DNA from: Leucogyrophana mollusca | Taxonomy: Eukaryota > Basidiomycota > Agaricomycetes > Boletales | NCBI GenBank assembly: GCA_021014945.1 | Contig: MU266427.1 | Location: 31,113-95,112, forward strand | Reading direction: 5' to 3' | Length of the DNA: 64,000 bases | Part shown: in pieces, positions 11,849 to 22,690 of the stretch | Numbering within the stretch: the stretch's first letter is position 1 | Layout: every line of letters starts with the position of its first letter | Made by a program: the position numbers and the translations under genes | The notes under the pieces: model-generated | What the model saw: only the letters and a program-made list of their open reading frames with translations | What the model was told of the DNA's origin: nothing | The model's database searches: none

Positions 11849-14506
11849 GATTGAGGGTTGCTGAAGGTTTAGACAACTGGATGGACGAAAGCGGCACGAC
11901 TGGCGGCTTGTCTGACTCTGAAATGCCAAACCTTCGCGGAAGACTTCTTGTATGACCCGCTCAGCTTTCCTTGTTCTCTGCTATGGAACAGCGCGACTTT
12001 GGGGACCGCCTGGCGCTTTGGGATGGCCGCGGATAGAAACGATCCCACATGCAACCCCAAAGCTCAGATCTCGCGGATCAGGAACCTCCTCACACACGCG
12101 TATCTTCTGTGGCGCAGCACTACTTCGAGAGTAACACAAAGATCGGAATGGTTCGTTCACTCGAACCTACACAAAGCGTCTCACTGTGCTCCACATGGAA
12201 ACAACTCGGCTGTCCTGGATATTCTCGCATTTCCATACTTGGGCGAATTTTCATCTGGGAGAAATTCCAGGAAAATGCATTTTGCTGGTGAGGAAGTCCT
12301 TCGAATGTATTTCCTCTTCAGATCCCCGTGCTATGCTATCAGTCGGAGTACGGAATCGACCACGTACAAGTCCCCGTGCTCTTCTGCTGAGTTGCCAGCT
12401 CCCATGGCTATAATGTTCATGAACCCTTTCGCGTTCAGTATATTGACACGCCCCTAGATGAGAACTACCTCTAAGACGTCACCCCCCTTTCTGTGGCGCC
12501 GGATCATTCACGACTCGTTCGCCCGAATTTGTTGCTACGAGGACCGCCTTTCATGGAAAAATTGCCCAGGCAGGCAAATACTCCACTGCACCCGAGACCC
12601 CAGAAGGTGAGAGTGAGCCACACATACGCGCCAGCGTGGGCCTGCTTCTTGTAGTTGATTGCATCTTTCTCACATAGATACCCCCCGGCGCGTGTGCCCA
12701 CGGCAAACAAATGTGCTTCACTCGGGCCCGAAGTGTGCCCTTTGCCCGGAGGGAGATGTAGCAGACCTAACTGTCTTCATTGATTAATGCTCTGGAGAAG
12801 ATCATTCCCGCCCAATCGCGTGCAAGGTAAATGTATAACACGAGGAGTCGCTTGATGAAGGCGTGGCTTTCGTTTAGTTGCGCGTCTCTGGCATTCCCCG
12901 GAAGACGAACCACGTTCTGATGGCACAGATTTAAGGGCAATTCAAAAGGTTTCTGTTTCGCCTCGCGCACCGCTACTGATCTGGTATTTTAATAGTAGGT
13001 ATCGTGACACTCAGCCGTCGGCGGCTCGCCACCGCTGATGAACGAATTCTCTTGCCTCGCACGACCTGACATTTCATTTCGGTTACCTTGTGCTCAGCAA
13101 GTTGATGCATAAGGGGCCACACGTTCTCAACCCACGCTCGAGGCATGACGCTGGTGCTCACAGATGCGAATGCTCGGAAGAACGATGGAATAAACACCCT
13201 TCGCCGAAGATGAAGCATGTTGTATAAAAGGATCATTTCTCCGGCTCCCGTTCAATCAATACATACGCAAGCTGTTCATCCTCGAGAATTCTCTATGACG
13301 ACCTTAGCTCACAGCACCAATTTATTGTTTCAGCCACCGAGCTGCCTGTCAAGAACTCACTGAAATATAATCCCACTGCCAGGTTATCGAACGCGTCGTC
13401 TTTTCTTATCGATCTGATGACCGCTCCAAGTTGCATCAGTGATAACACCCAATTTACGACCAACTCTCAAACACAGGTTTGTGAGTATCCTTACACCCTG
13501 CACCCAGATTAACGGCGCTGATCATTTGGCCGACGGACCAGAGACTGAAATGCCTCGTGCATGCGCCAGCGTGTGACTATCCTCTCCGAGCACACGAGCG
13601 AATCTCCGCATACTCTCCGCTGTGACGGGTTCTTCGAAAAGCGAGTACCGATTTCAAATTGCGGTCGTGACGACATTGACCCGCAGTGGTCGGGTCTGTC
13701 GTTGACCAAAGTTAGTAGGATATCGAGGGCCTTAATATTGCGACCATAAGGTCGTCCTTGGACAGCCTTGAGTCTGCCCCTTGCCCCGAACTTGTACTAT
13801 ATTTGCTTATTCTTGCTTTTGTCCTGCCCAGGACGACATCTTCGAGGATCACTTGTATGCACTCAGTGCGGAGCCGCCTTCCTGACCCTGCACCTCAAAC
13901 AGAACGCTTGTCATATACAAGCATTCTTAACGCCTCCGATGGCAAGCCGTGTACCCCAACCATGAATTCGACGCGTGCTCCACGAGTACGGCGCCACTCC
14001 ATCGCAAGGCATACAAACACTCATCCCAGCTTTATCGAAGGCACCGATACAGCAGTAGGACCGTATACAGGAAAATACTTATTGGGATCAGCATGTCCAT
14101 CGACCAACGCTGAATTCCCGTTCCATCCGTGGCGCAAAGTTTCAAATTACTTCCAATGAACCGATTTGAACCACTTTCCGGGCCAGGTTGCTCGATCCTC
14201 TTCGTTTCTCTTTGCGATAGTTGTGCGGACGGCTAAGCACGTACCCTACCACACCCCATACCGATGCCTGTAGGTTTGCACAAGTATGAGGAAGCTCGCG
14301 CTCCTTGTACTTCAGTGAATGACTTGAACTTGAATTTTTCACTTGGTCAATTGATTGGTTGACCGGGTGCAATGATTGGACATCACTGCCACTGCCACCT
14401 GAGAGTGTCGCTAAGCGCATGAGTGTGCAAGAAGGCGCCGAGGGATTCTGACTGAAACGTTTTGCTGTGCGCTCGGACCCATCTTTCTCTTTTCCTATCC
14501 TCGAAG
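11849..14506. other. Gene-poor stretch, possible degraded coding remnants
   Basis: No complete gene could be assembled across 2.6 kb. A plus-strand frame near 12049-12413 has a protein-like stretch (HTWANFHLGEIPGKC) before a possible donor. A plus-strand frame at 13768-13965 has a CxxC...H...C spacing (CTQCGAAF, then H and CH) that could be a zinc-finger relic, possibly from a transposon. Neither has supporting flanks. The minus strand at 14165-14173 reads like a tRNA B box, but no tRNA folds around it. Confidence 0.4.
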
Positions 14507-17500
14507 ATGGGCTGTTGTGGGCGGGCTGTAGCTCCTGACGGTCAATATTCCAATAGAGCACCACAGGACCGTTCCGGGATAGTGAGCCAACAGCCGGGTC
14601 CACATCCAGGCGCCCAGTTTCAAGAGAAACCATCCTTGCTTATTCCTTCGGGACCTTCTCCCCCTCCGCCAGCGCTTCAGTTCAACCACCATTCGATCAA
14701 CAGCGCCCAACAGCGGGCTTGGGGCCATGGTTCTCCGTCGCCACCTCCCATAGGCGGGTCGCCTTATGGTCAACCAACGAGTCCGACCATTGGAAGCATG
14801 CCTTTGATGCCTACATACAACCACGGTGCACCGAATGGCTCAACAGTGTTCTCTCCACCTTTACTCCATCCCAGCCCAGTACATGTCCCCCCACGACACG
14901 CACATTCCACATCTCCGTCTCTATCTACTTCTGTGACCCATGCGACTCCAGTGCGCACCGATTTGAAACCACCGTCAGACGAGGGAAAGATGTCTATATC
15001 CATAGATTTTGGTATGCGTATCCTCGACTTTATGAATTGCATGCGCTTACTCGGTTGAAGGTACCACGTTTTCTGGCATCGTGAGTTGACCTTTCCTTGA
15101 GGAGTTCACGAGGCTGAGTACTATGGAACACAAAACAACAGGCCTATGCTTCTTCGCGCATTGCGTCTGGGAAAGTACAACAAATTCTGCACTGGCCTGG
15201 GTCATTTGAAACATTCCGCAAAGTGCCAACATGTTTGCTATATGATGACCACGGTCAGGTGCTCGCATGGGGTCTGGAGGCCAAGAATGCGAGCTCAATG
15301 CCGGGAACTACCCGATGCGAATGGTGAGACCTGGGATCTCGTTGGACCCAGTGGGGTAGCACTGAACTCTGACATCTAGGTTCAAACTATTCCTTGAGCC
15401 GCGTGCCCTCCGCGACGAAGAGGCTGTAGATCCAAGATTACCACAGCTACCGGTCAGTGTCTGTTCTGTCGTCCCGCCTTACGAAATTAAATTTTCCCCA
15501 CATAAGCCCGGGAAAACTGCACTAGATCTGATCGTAGACTTTTTGTCGTGTCTGTGGGAGTATGCCAAGGAACAAATCACTCGAGAGATAGGCGCGGTGG
15601 CAGATCTAAGTCAGCTCTTGGTTACGATTTTGTTTCCAGAAAGGCTGAGATTGGTTTTCCAGATACTGCGGACGTACTGGTTACTTGCCCTGCGGCGTGG
15701 GATGCAAAGGGTTGTGACATGATGCGCGAAGCTGCTATTGCCGCTGGTCTCGTCCAGTCAGCGCGCGCTGGCGACCACCAATGGCGCGACAGACTGCGGA
15801 TTATCACGTACGAGGCGCGATAACCACTGCTTCTCCATTTGACTCACGTCTATCTTTATGCACAAAGGGAACCGGAAGCCGCTGCTGTTCATTGCGCTCG
15901 TCTGACAGATCTTCACAAGCTTAAGCCCAGCCAGAATTTCATGATCTGTGATGCTGGAGGCGGTACCGTGGTAGGCATTACACTTTTGGGTCTTCCTTAG
16001 CACTCGTTGCTCACTATGTCCTTCCCAGGACCTCGCCGTTTACAAGATCATCGGACAGATGTCAAGCCTGGAGATCGCTGAGATGTGCGCACGCTCTGGC
16101 GCCAATTGTGGCTCTCTTTTCCTCGATCTACGATTCCGAGAGCTTGTGAAGACCCTTCTTGCCGATCATCCGGCACATCTCGACCCCGCCAGTCTCGCAT
16201 ACTTCATGCACTCTTTCAGTCAAACAGACAAGCTCGCATTCAAAGGCGAGGTTGACGACGGTATGCTTCTACCCTGAAGACACCTTGGTCCGGCATTCTA
16301 AGTGTTTTCCTCAGATACTTATTTCCACTTCACGTGCTTCAATGTACAGGATCCACATGACCCATCTGTTGGTCTTATAAACGGAGAACTCGCCATTCCT
16401 GGAAATTTGATTCGCAGGGAGGTGTTTGATCCTGTTGTGAACCAGGTTTGGCTTACCGCATTATTGTCGTCACTTTGATTGGTCTGACGCTCTCAGCAGG
16501 TCCTCGACATGATCGAGGAACAATCGAAGAAGACGGAGCAGAAGATCGATGCCTTGCTTCTCGTAGGCGGTTTCGCCGGGAGTGAATACTTATATAAACG
16601 AGTGGAGGTGCGCTTAATCCTGTGGTTCACACTTGAAATGAATTGGGGTTACCTCGTGTCATCAGGAGCAATTTGCGAGCAGGATCAAGGTCATTGCACG
16701 CCCTTCCGACGCTGATACAGCAACGCTGCGTGGTGCCGCACAGTACGGACTCGCTCACAAATCTGTAGTATCCTCGGTAATCGCACCGAGGTCCTACATT
16801 ATGAAAGTGAGTTTTTCACTTTAGCCTCACTGGTCTCATTCCTCATTACTGGTGAAGGTCAAGCTCCCTGCGGATCCTGAGGATTGGGCCAAACGCCCTG
16901 CTTATATTAGGGACAACAGCGCTGGCGTCCCGATTTGCGAGAACCGGTAATAAGACTTTGGTCGAACCGGTTTGCCAAACTGAACGCCGGTGGTTTACAG
17001 ATTGCAATATCTTGTTATGAAAGGCGCTATACTACGAAAAGGGTAAGTGAGTAACTCTCCTGCGTTCCCCGAGCTCATCGCTAGCTGCTTTAGTCAACGA
17101 GTGAAGACTCAGTTCTGGTAAGTTACTGGCCTCGTCGTGCATGAGTGAATAGCCTAAACTTCGACCGTAGCAAGTTCTCACAGACTGGTCAAGGTGCGAT
17201 GCGCGTCTGCGCCCATGATCATCGCATTTCCAAACTTAACACCTTGCAGATTGTATCTTTGTGGCCGTGCTGTATACCTCCGACTCTGACAAAATGATGC
17301 GATATACCGACGAAGTAAGGCGCCTTTGCCACGTCACGTTTATTTTGAGGACATTCCTGACACTATTCTTACGTAGGGCGAAACAACGGAGCTCTGTAAA
17401 TGGACAGTCGATCTGAGTTCACTACCAACCTTCCAGCAGAACGCCAGTATACCGCAACCCAACGGGTTCTTTACAGGTGAGATCGTCTGTTGGTGATTCA

Positions 17501-17634
17501 TATGCGGAATTTTTCTTAGTATATCTTCGACAGAATTCGAACTCGGTCTCGAGCTCGATAGTGCCGAGGTCCGAGGGATCTTATTCTATGAGGGCCAGGA
17601 ATGGAGTCGTGTTGTCTTTGACTTCCTGAACTGA
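14507..17634 (+). CDS. Hsp70-like ATPase (actin/Hsp70 superfamily, HSPA12-like)
   Basis: Atypical Hsp70-family ATPase with the nucleotide-binding fold but no canonical substrate-binding domain, a type greatly expanded in mushrooms; clients are unknown. The ATG at 14507 gives MGCCGRAV, then about 130 residues rich in Pro, Ser and Gln. The core begins MSISIDFG|GTTFSGI across an intron (phosphate 1), then TCPAAWDAKG, IITEPEAAAVHCA, CDAGGGTVDLAVY (phosphate 2) and LLLVGGFAGSEYLY (adenosine motif). After it come ARPSDADTATLRGAAQYGL, IAPRSYIMKVKLP and a C-terminal sheet region ending EWSRVVFDFLN. Over a dozen short introns; two successive exons are only 24 nt (17094-17117) and 23 nt (17171-17193), both needed for RVKTQFCKFSQTGQDC. 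An in-frame ATG at 14462 is an alternative start. The N-terminal Cys pair could be lipid-modified, but the sixth residue is Arg, so myristoylation is not predicted. Confidence 0.87.
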
Positions 17635-18715
17635 CGTTTTGAGGGATCTCTTTGGATTTACTATATGCATATGCTGGATATTTTCGATATTTTTTTTGGA
17701 TATCGCTGGTGTACGACCTCGCACCGCCTACTAATAATACCCTATGCGCGACTTCCAATCAGACCAAAAATACCCTAGTAGTGAGCGAGCGGCAGCTCGA
17801 GCGTAACACCATACAAAGGCGACCCTTCCATGCAAGGCGGCAATTCCCGTGGGAATTCGGTAAAACTGTTTGCTGTTGTACACGGTTGTTCACTTGAACA
17901 TGTCGGAGTGCAGAGAGAAGTGACGCCTGGATGAAGACGGAAATGTACGCTAATGTACGTTGCTTCATTTCTTTGACGCCGGATGCTAAATTACTGTTGT
18001 TGTCAAGGTTCCCTTCTGTTCCGTCGAGTTTTCTTTCCTTCATTAGGCGTCCACTAGCGGCTGCATGTGGTGCAGGAAATATGGATTAAATAAGTGCATG
18101 CTGATGGGACGGCCGACGGGTGAAATGGTGATGGGAAATCATCTGGGGGGTTTCAGGAGGATTCAAGATAGTAATTGTTGCGGAATCGATGAGGATCCCG
18201 ATTGTGCGATCTTGCTGCAGTGAGTCCATGATGCCACCAAAGCACCATCATGGCTGTAATATCAATATCAGATGATGATTCGTCTCACGAAGGGCATATT
18301 CTTGTTTCACAGTCTTGTCGCCAATCGGTGGGGCTGCAACGCCTGGCATCAAATCAGCCAGCCTGAATCAGTTTGAATCCTGCCGCTGACGGTATAAACC
18401 CTCCGATCTGGCCACAATTCTGGCGTTTATGGACTGCAAAGCATGGGCTGATCTCACAACCCGATCCATGATTCAACGGACCCTGGTGCCTTCCGGTGCC
18501 TGTACATTGCCTCAACCAGCGTCTCCCCGTCCTCCAAAGCCCTTGACGCACTGCAATTCCTCCGACAGTCCGACTTCCGGCCACATCCGTCTCATTCGGA
18601 ATTGGCCGAGCCGGTCATCCAGATAGGACAGCACGATCGGGCTTGTGTCACATCTCCAAAAACTTATAAAGCCTTGAAAACTTCATGGCTCAAGCTACTT
18701 TCCACCGCTCCCGTC
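17635..18715. other. Intergenic upstream of the lactone oxidase gene
   Basis: About 1.1 kb without a recognisable gene between two plus-strand genes. Short frames only. The TATA box of the downstream gene lies at its right end. Confidence 0.5.
18665..18670 (+). promoter_or_regulatory. TATA box
   Basis: TATAAA 46 nt before the chosen ATG at 18716. This spacing supports 18716 and argues against the in-frame ATG at 18602, which would lie upstream of the box. Confidence 0.6.
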
Positions 18716-20471
18716 ATGTCGTCGACTTCGCCGGCACACCCTTCCACCATCCCCCTCACGCTGCTCTATGACCTCCTTCAGCCTATCACTGTCCCCGCTT
18801 CGTCCCCGGAGGCCAGGTTCACCAACTGGGGTCTAACATTCACCTGTGCCCCGCTCGCCATATTCGAGCCGGAAACAGAATACCAGTGCGAGCTCATCCT
18901 GGAGTTGGCCCGCCGGGAGGGAAAGGTTGTCCGGGCAGTCGGGGTTGGACACAGTCCGAGTGACCTGGCCTGTACAACTGGTTACATGCTGCGCACAACC
19001 AAGCTTGACCGACTTCTCGAAGTAAGCAAAATTAGACTTATTTTATTTATCTATGTTTGTTCCCGGTGCATGCACCCTATCGGGGTCGATTGTCATCGCC
19101 ATCCGATCCATAACCTCGCCCGCGATCTATGACACTTACAACCCTACTTGCAGGTCCATGCCGATAAACGATATGTTATCGCTCAATCCGGCATCTCGCT
19201 TGATGCTCTGCATGCAGAGCTTGCAAGCCACAACCTTGCCATGATCAATGTCGGTTCGATCTCCGACCAGACACTGGGCGGCATCGTCACAACTGCCACT
19301 CATGGCACCGGCATAAACTACGGCGTCATATCAACCCATGTGCTCGCGTTGACTTTATTGCTAGCCGATGGGTCCCGAGCCTACTGCTCTCGCCAAGAAA
19401 GACCAGATCTATTTATCGCCTCAATATGCGGGCTGGGGAGCACAGGGCTGATCTTGACAATTACGTTGGAGGTGGAGCCTGCATTTCGTCTTAGGGAACT
19501 GCAGGAGACCATCGAGTTCGAGCAATGCGTGCAAAATTTGGATTCACTGGTGAACGCTTCGGAGCATGTTCGGTTCTGGTGGTTTCCCGCCGCTGGAACC
19601 ATGCGGGTTAGTTCAGCCGATCGCACTCTGGAGGTGAGCATCCACGCTTTCCAGAATCTCCGCTTTCCAAGCTAATTGCCTTTCGAAACAGCCAACTAGA
19701 CCAGTGGGAAGTTGGCTGTGGCATTCCTTTTTCGGCTTCCATGTGATCCAATTTCTGCTCTTCGTGGCAAGATATTTCTTGTCGCTTAACCCCTGGATTG
19801 GTCGATTCGCTGCTTGGCTCGTCAGCACCAAAGTTACCGCAGTCGATGATAGCTTCCGTATCTTCAATTTGGAGTGCAGGGTAAGCTTACCAATTCTTCT
19901 ATAAGCGAAGCACTTCTCATCACAAGATACAGTATCCCCAACATACTACCGAGTGGGCCATTCCCTACGAGAACACACAGGCCTGTTTACGAGATCTTCA
20001 AACTTGGTTGATGCGAGAACTAGCAGACCCAAAGGGTCTTCGACCCCACTTTCCCATCGAAGTTCGTTTCTCCGATCGGGATGACATCTGGCTGAGCCCC
20101 AGTGTTGGCCAGAGGACCTGCTGGATAGGGATTGTTCAATACAAGTAAGTCCAATGTGTTATGCCTGTCACGCTTCCGCTGAGCATTCCGGAAGGCCCTA
20201 TGGTTTCGAAGTGCCATACAAGAAGCTCTTCGAGCGATTCGAAACTATCCTCTTTCGCCACGGTGGCCGCCCCCACTGGGCGAAGGCTCATCACCTTGGT
20301 CCGGAGACAATTCGCAAACTATATCCCCGGTTCGATGATTTCACGCGCGTTCTCCAGGACGTCGACCCTCGTGGGACGTTCAGAAACGAATACGTTGAAC
20401 GGCACATCTTTGGCAAGACAGGCCCGAAGTACGACGGCAGAGTGTTCAAGCGCTATGCTCCCTCACGATGA
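18716..20471 (+). CDS. ALO1: D-arabinono-1,4-lactone oxidase (FAD-linked)
   Basis: Final enzyme of D-erythroascorbate synthesis: oxidises D-arabinono-1,4-lactone with O2, releasing H2O2, in the mitochondrial outer membrane. Five exons. The N-terminus has FTNWGLTFTCAPLAIFEPET, typical of the family, then VRAVGVGHSPSDLACT, the FAD-binding loop whose His in GVGHS is the usual covalent flavin site. The second exon continues IAQSGISLDALHAEL, GSISDQTLGGIVTTATHGTG and SICGLGSTGLILTITL. Exon 3 carries the hydrophobic segment (FFGFHVIQFLLFVARYF), exon 4 HTTEWAIPYE and the last exon GGRPHWAKAHHL. The C-terminus (FGKTGPKYDGRVFKRYAPSR) is intact. Converges on the Ubc7 gene with 152 bp between stops. Confidence 0.93.
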
Positions 20472-20623
20472 ATTTGGCATTTTGCATCTGGACGCATTAT
20501 CGCTATACAACTATAACTCTTTACTTGGTCTCACCTATTGCATCTAGATTAATTCAGCATATTCCTGAACTCTCGATAACACGTATTACTACGGAACCGT
20601 GTTCATATAGCTTACAACTGTAC

Positions 20624-21553
20624 TCATAACCCTAACTGCTGCTTAATAGATTCCCGAACAAGTCTCTCATACTCCTGATTTGAGCAAGCAGGACGCAAGT
20701 TAATGAGACTGGCATATCCTCTCATATCGGACTCACCGGTCTGTTGTCCCGGTAAAGCTTACAGCAATCGATGTTGGCACCGCTCTCTAAATTGGGCTCT
20801 ATCGATAGGAGGTGCAATAGTGAATGATTGGCCTAGAATCGCCAGCTCCGAGATACACGTACCGGCTAGCATGGAAATGACACTAAGGATCACCTTCTCG
20901 ACGCTTTGCACGGGGCTCCACCTTTCTGACGCTTGTTCGTACATGGTAGGATCGTCCCCAGGGGTATGCAAGATCGATATGCAGACGTTGCCGTCTGGGT
21001 AAACTACGATCTGTGCGTAAGCGGAAATATAGAGTCACACCGGAAATGAGGTTCGTACTGTTCGGGTGGAATAATGGAGGGTCGAATCTCATCTTGAAAG
21101 GAGATAAGGGATAATCGGTGGGCTGATATTTCCCCGATGTCTCAGCAGTTGGCGAAACCATAAGCGTTAAATGACCATACGAATGTCAATTTAGCGACGA
21201 ACACGCCACCTTCCTGGACACATAAGCAGTTGATCTCCACACGTCTCAAAAAAAACGCCATTGAACTTACAAATGGTGTGTCTTTAGGTCCGCAAATCAG
21301 TGCCTCCCAGGTAAAAAAGTCCGATTCAGTAATCGGGCCTGAAGAAGCGTCAACCTCGGTGCCCATTGAGCGATCATGCGAGATTCAGTCGCACCTGCTG
21401 TGAACATCCCATCAGGTGAACCTGGTTCAGCCCAGCAGGGTGAATATTCTGCTTGGGGGCAATATTAGACCACGAACCTCCAGATGTCAGCTGCTTGTAC
21501 TCTGTCATCAACCGCCTGAGTGCAGTGGCGCTATTGGACCCCCGTGAATTCAT
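20624..21553 (-). CDS. UBC7: E2 ubiquitin-conjugating enzyme, UBE2G2/Ubc7 type
   Basis: E2 of ER-associated degradation: takes ubiquitin from E1 on its active Cys and works with ER-membrane RING ligases such as Hrd1 to build Lys48 chains. Eight short exons join as [79 protein letters not shown] and [19 protein letters not shown]. The Cys in NVCISILH is the catalytic residue, and the acidic loop after LHTPGDD is the UBE2G hallmark. The chain goes on through [40 protein letters not shown] and [16 protein letters not shown]; the closing LGL matches UBE2G2. The start at 21553 lies just before the predicted first helix. All splice sites are GT-AG and all residues for activity are present. Confidence 0.92.
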
Positions 21554-22690
21554 TATTAGTGCTTAGAAGTGGTGGAACAAGCTAAGCTTGGGACGTGGAA
21601 CCTGGGAGTCCGGGACAAGTGTAACTATTGGGCGTCAAAGATTGAACTCCGCGAAATTTATAAGTGCCTGGATACCCAGCAGAACAGTTGAGGACTCCCA
21701 GTAATGACTTAGACTGCTACCCCCCTAAGGTATCAATGAGAATGCAATGGACGTGAGCGAATCGCACAGGATGCGCTGCCGTGGCTTGGCTGCGAAATTC
21801 CTGTGGGTCGGTGCTTATCTGGCACAAACTTTGATACCGGAGGTACTTGCTCTCAGCTTGTATCAAGTTTATTTTGGTGCTGAATCTCTGATCTTGACGT
21901 TCAGCGCCCTCAGAGGTACTGCCACGGTGGAACCCCACTACGAATACGTTCTTCCTATCAGTCAACGCATGGGTTCGCGCGTTAAGCTTCACAGGTTTCT
22001 TCTCCCTATTACGTTGTCCGAAAAACGACATCTGTCCGGCAACCAGATGTCCTCCGTCAGCTGATCGTGCGTCAATGTGCACAGCCTGTGCTGAATAGAT
22101 ATTTCTGCGGTTTCACTGCAACGTCCGCATGATGCCTTCCGGGGCTAAGATGTCCATCAACCGCCGCTCGGTGCTTCGGACCAGCCCTTTATCAATCGCT
22201 CCAACCTGTTCTCATTCCAAACTAAACTAGGCCGGGTGCCGACGACGTTCCTTGACCTTGGATTCGGACAGGACCTTTTCCATCACACCAATCGTTGCAG
22301 CTATCATGCGATCGGTCCCCTGATGCGGTTTACGCAAGAATCTGCGGAGGCATTCTCACCAAATGCCAACCTGTGTTCGACAGTGGAACGGGTTTGACAA
22401 AGGGTTTGTCAGTGACGGCTTACTGTAATATGCATGAACCCGCCCAGTGATCGGTGACAGAGAGTGAGACGTATGTCCGCCCGATCACGCGTCCACCTGA
22501 TTGTGCGTCACGGCAATTATCGTATACCCGGGTTGCAAGGTCCTCCCCTCTCGGACTCGTTTTTTATGTCGCTCATGGCCTGTGAAGCACTTCTTCAGTC
22601 TGGGGTATCTATCCGTAGATATGTTTCTCGGCTCCCCAATGTTACAGATACACACGGCGTTAAACAATGCAAGGGTCTGAAGATATATAG
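21554..22690. other. Intergenic, no gene recognised
   Basis: 5' flank of the Ubc7 gene and 3' flank of the Pol III subunit gene. Overlapping frames of 105 codons (21747-22064, +) and 121 codons (21717-22082, -) face each other; neither has known motifs or typical introns, and at most one could be real. Confidence 0.45.

Noticed and set aside
13768..13965. CxxC...H...C motif suggesting a transposon-type zinc finger
   Set aside because: Single weak motif with no transposase domain, terminal repeats or neighbouring exons.
14161..14173. Minus strand GGTTCAAATC, like a tRNA B box
   Set aside because: No A box at the right distance and no acceptor, D or anticodon stems can be drawn upstream.
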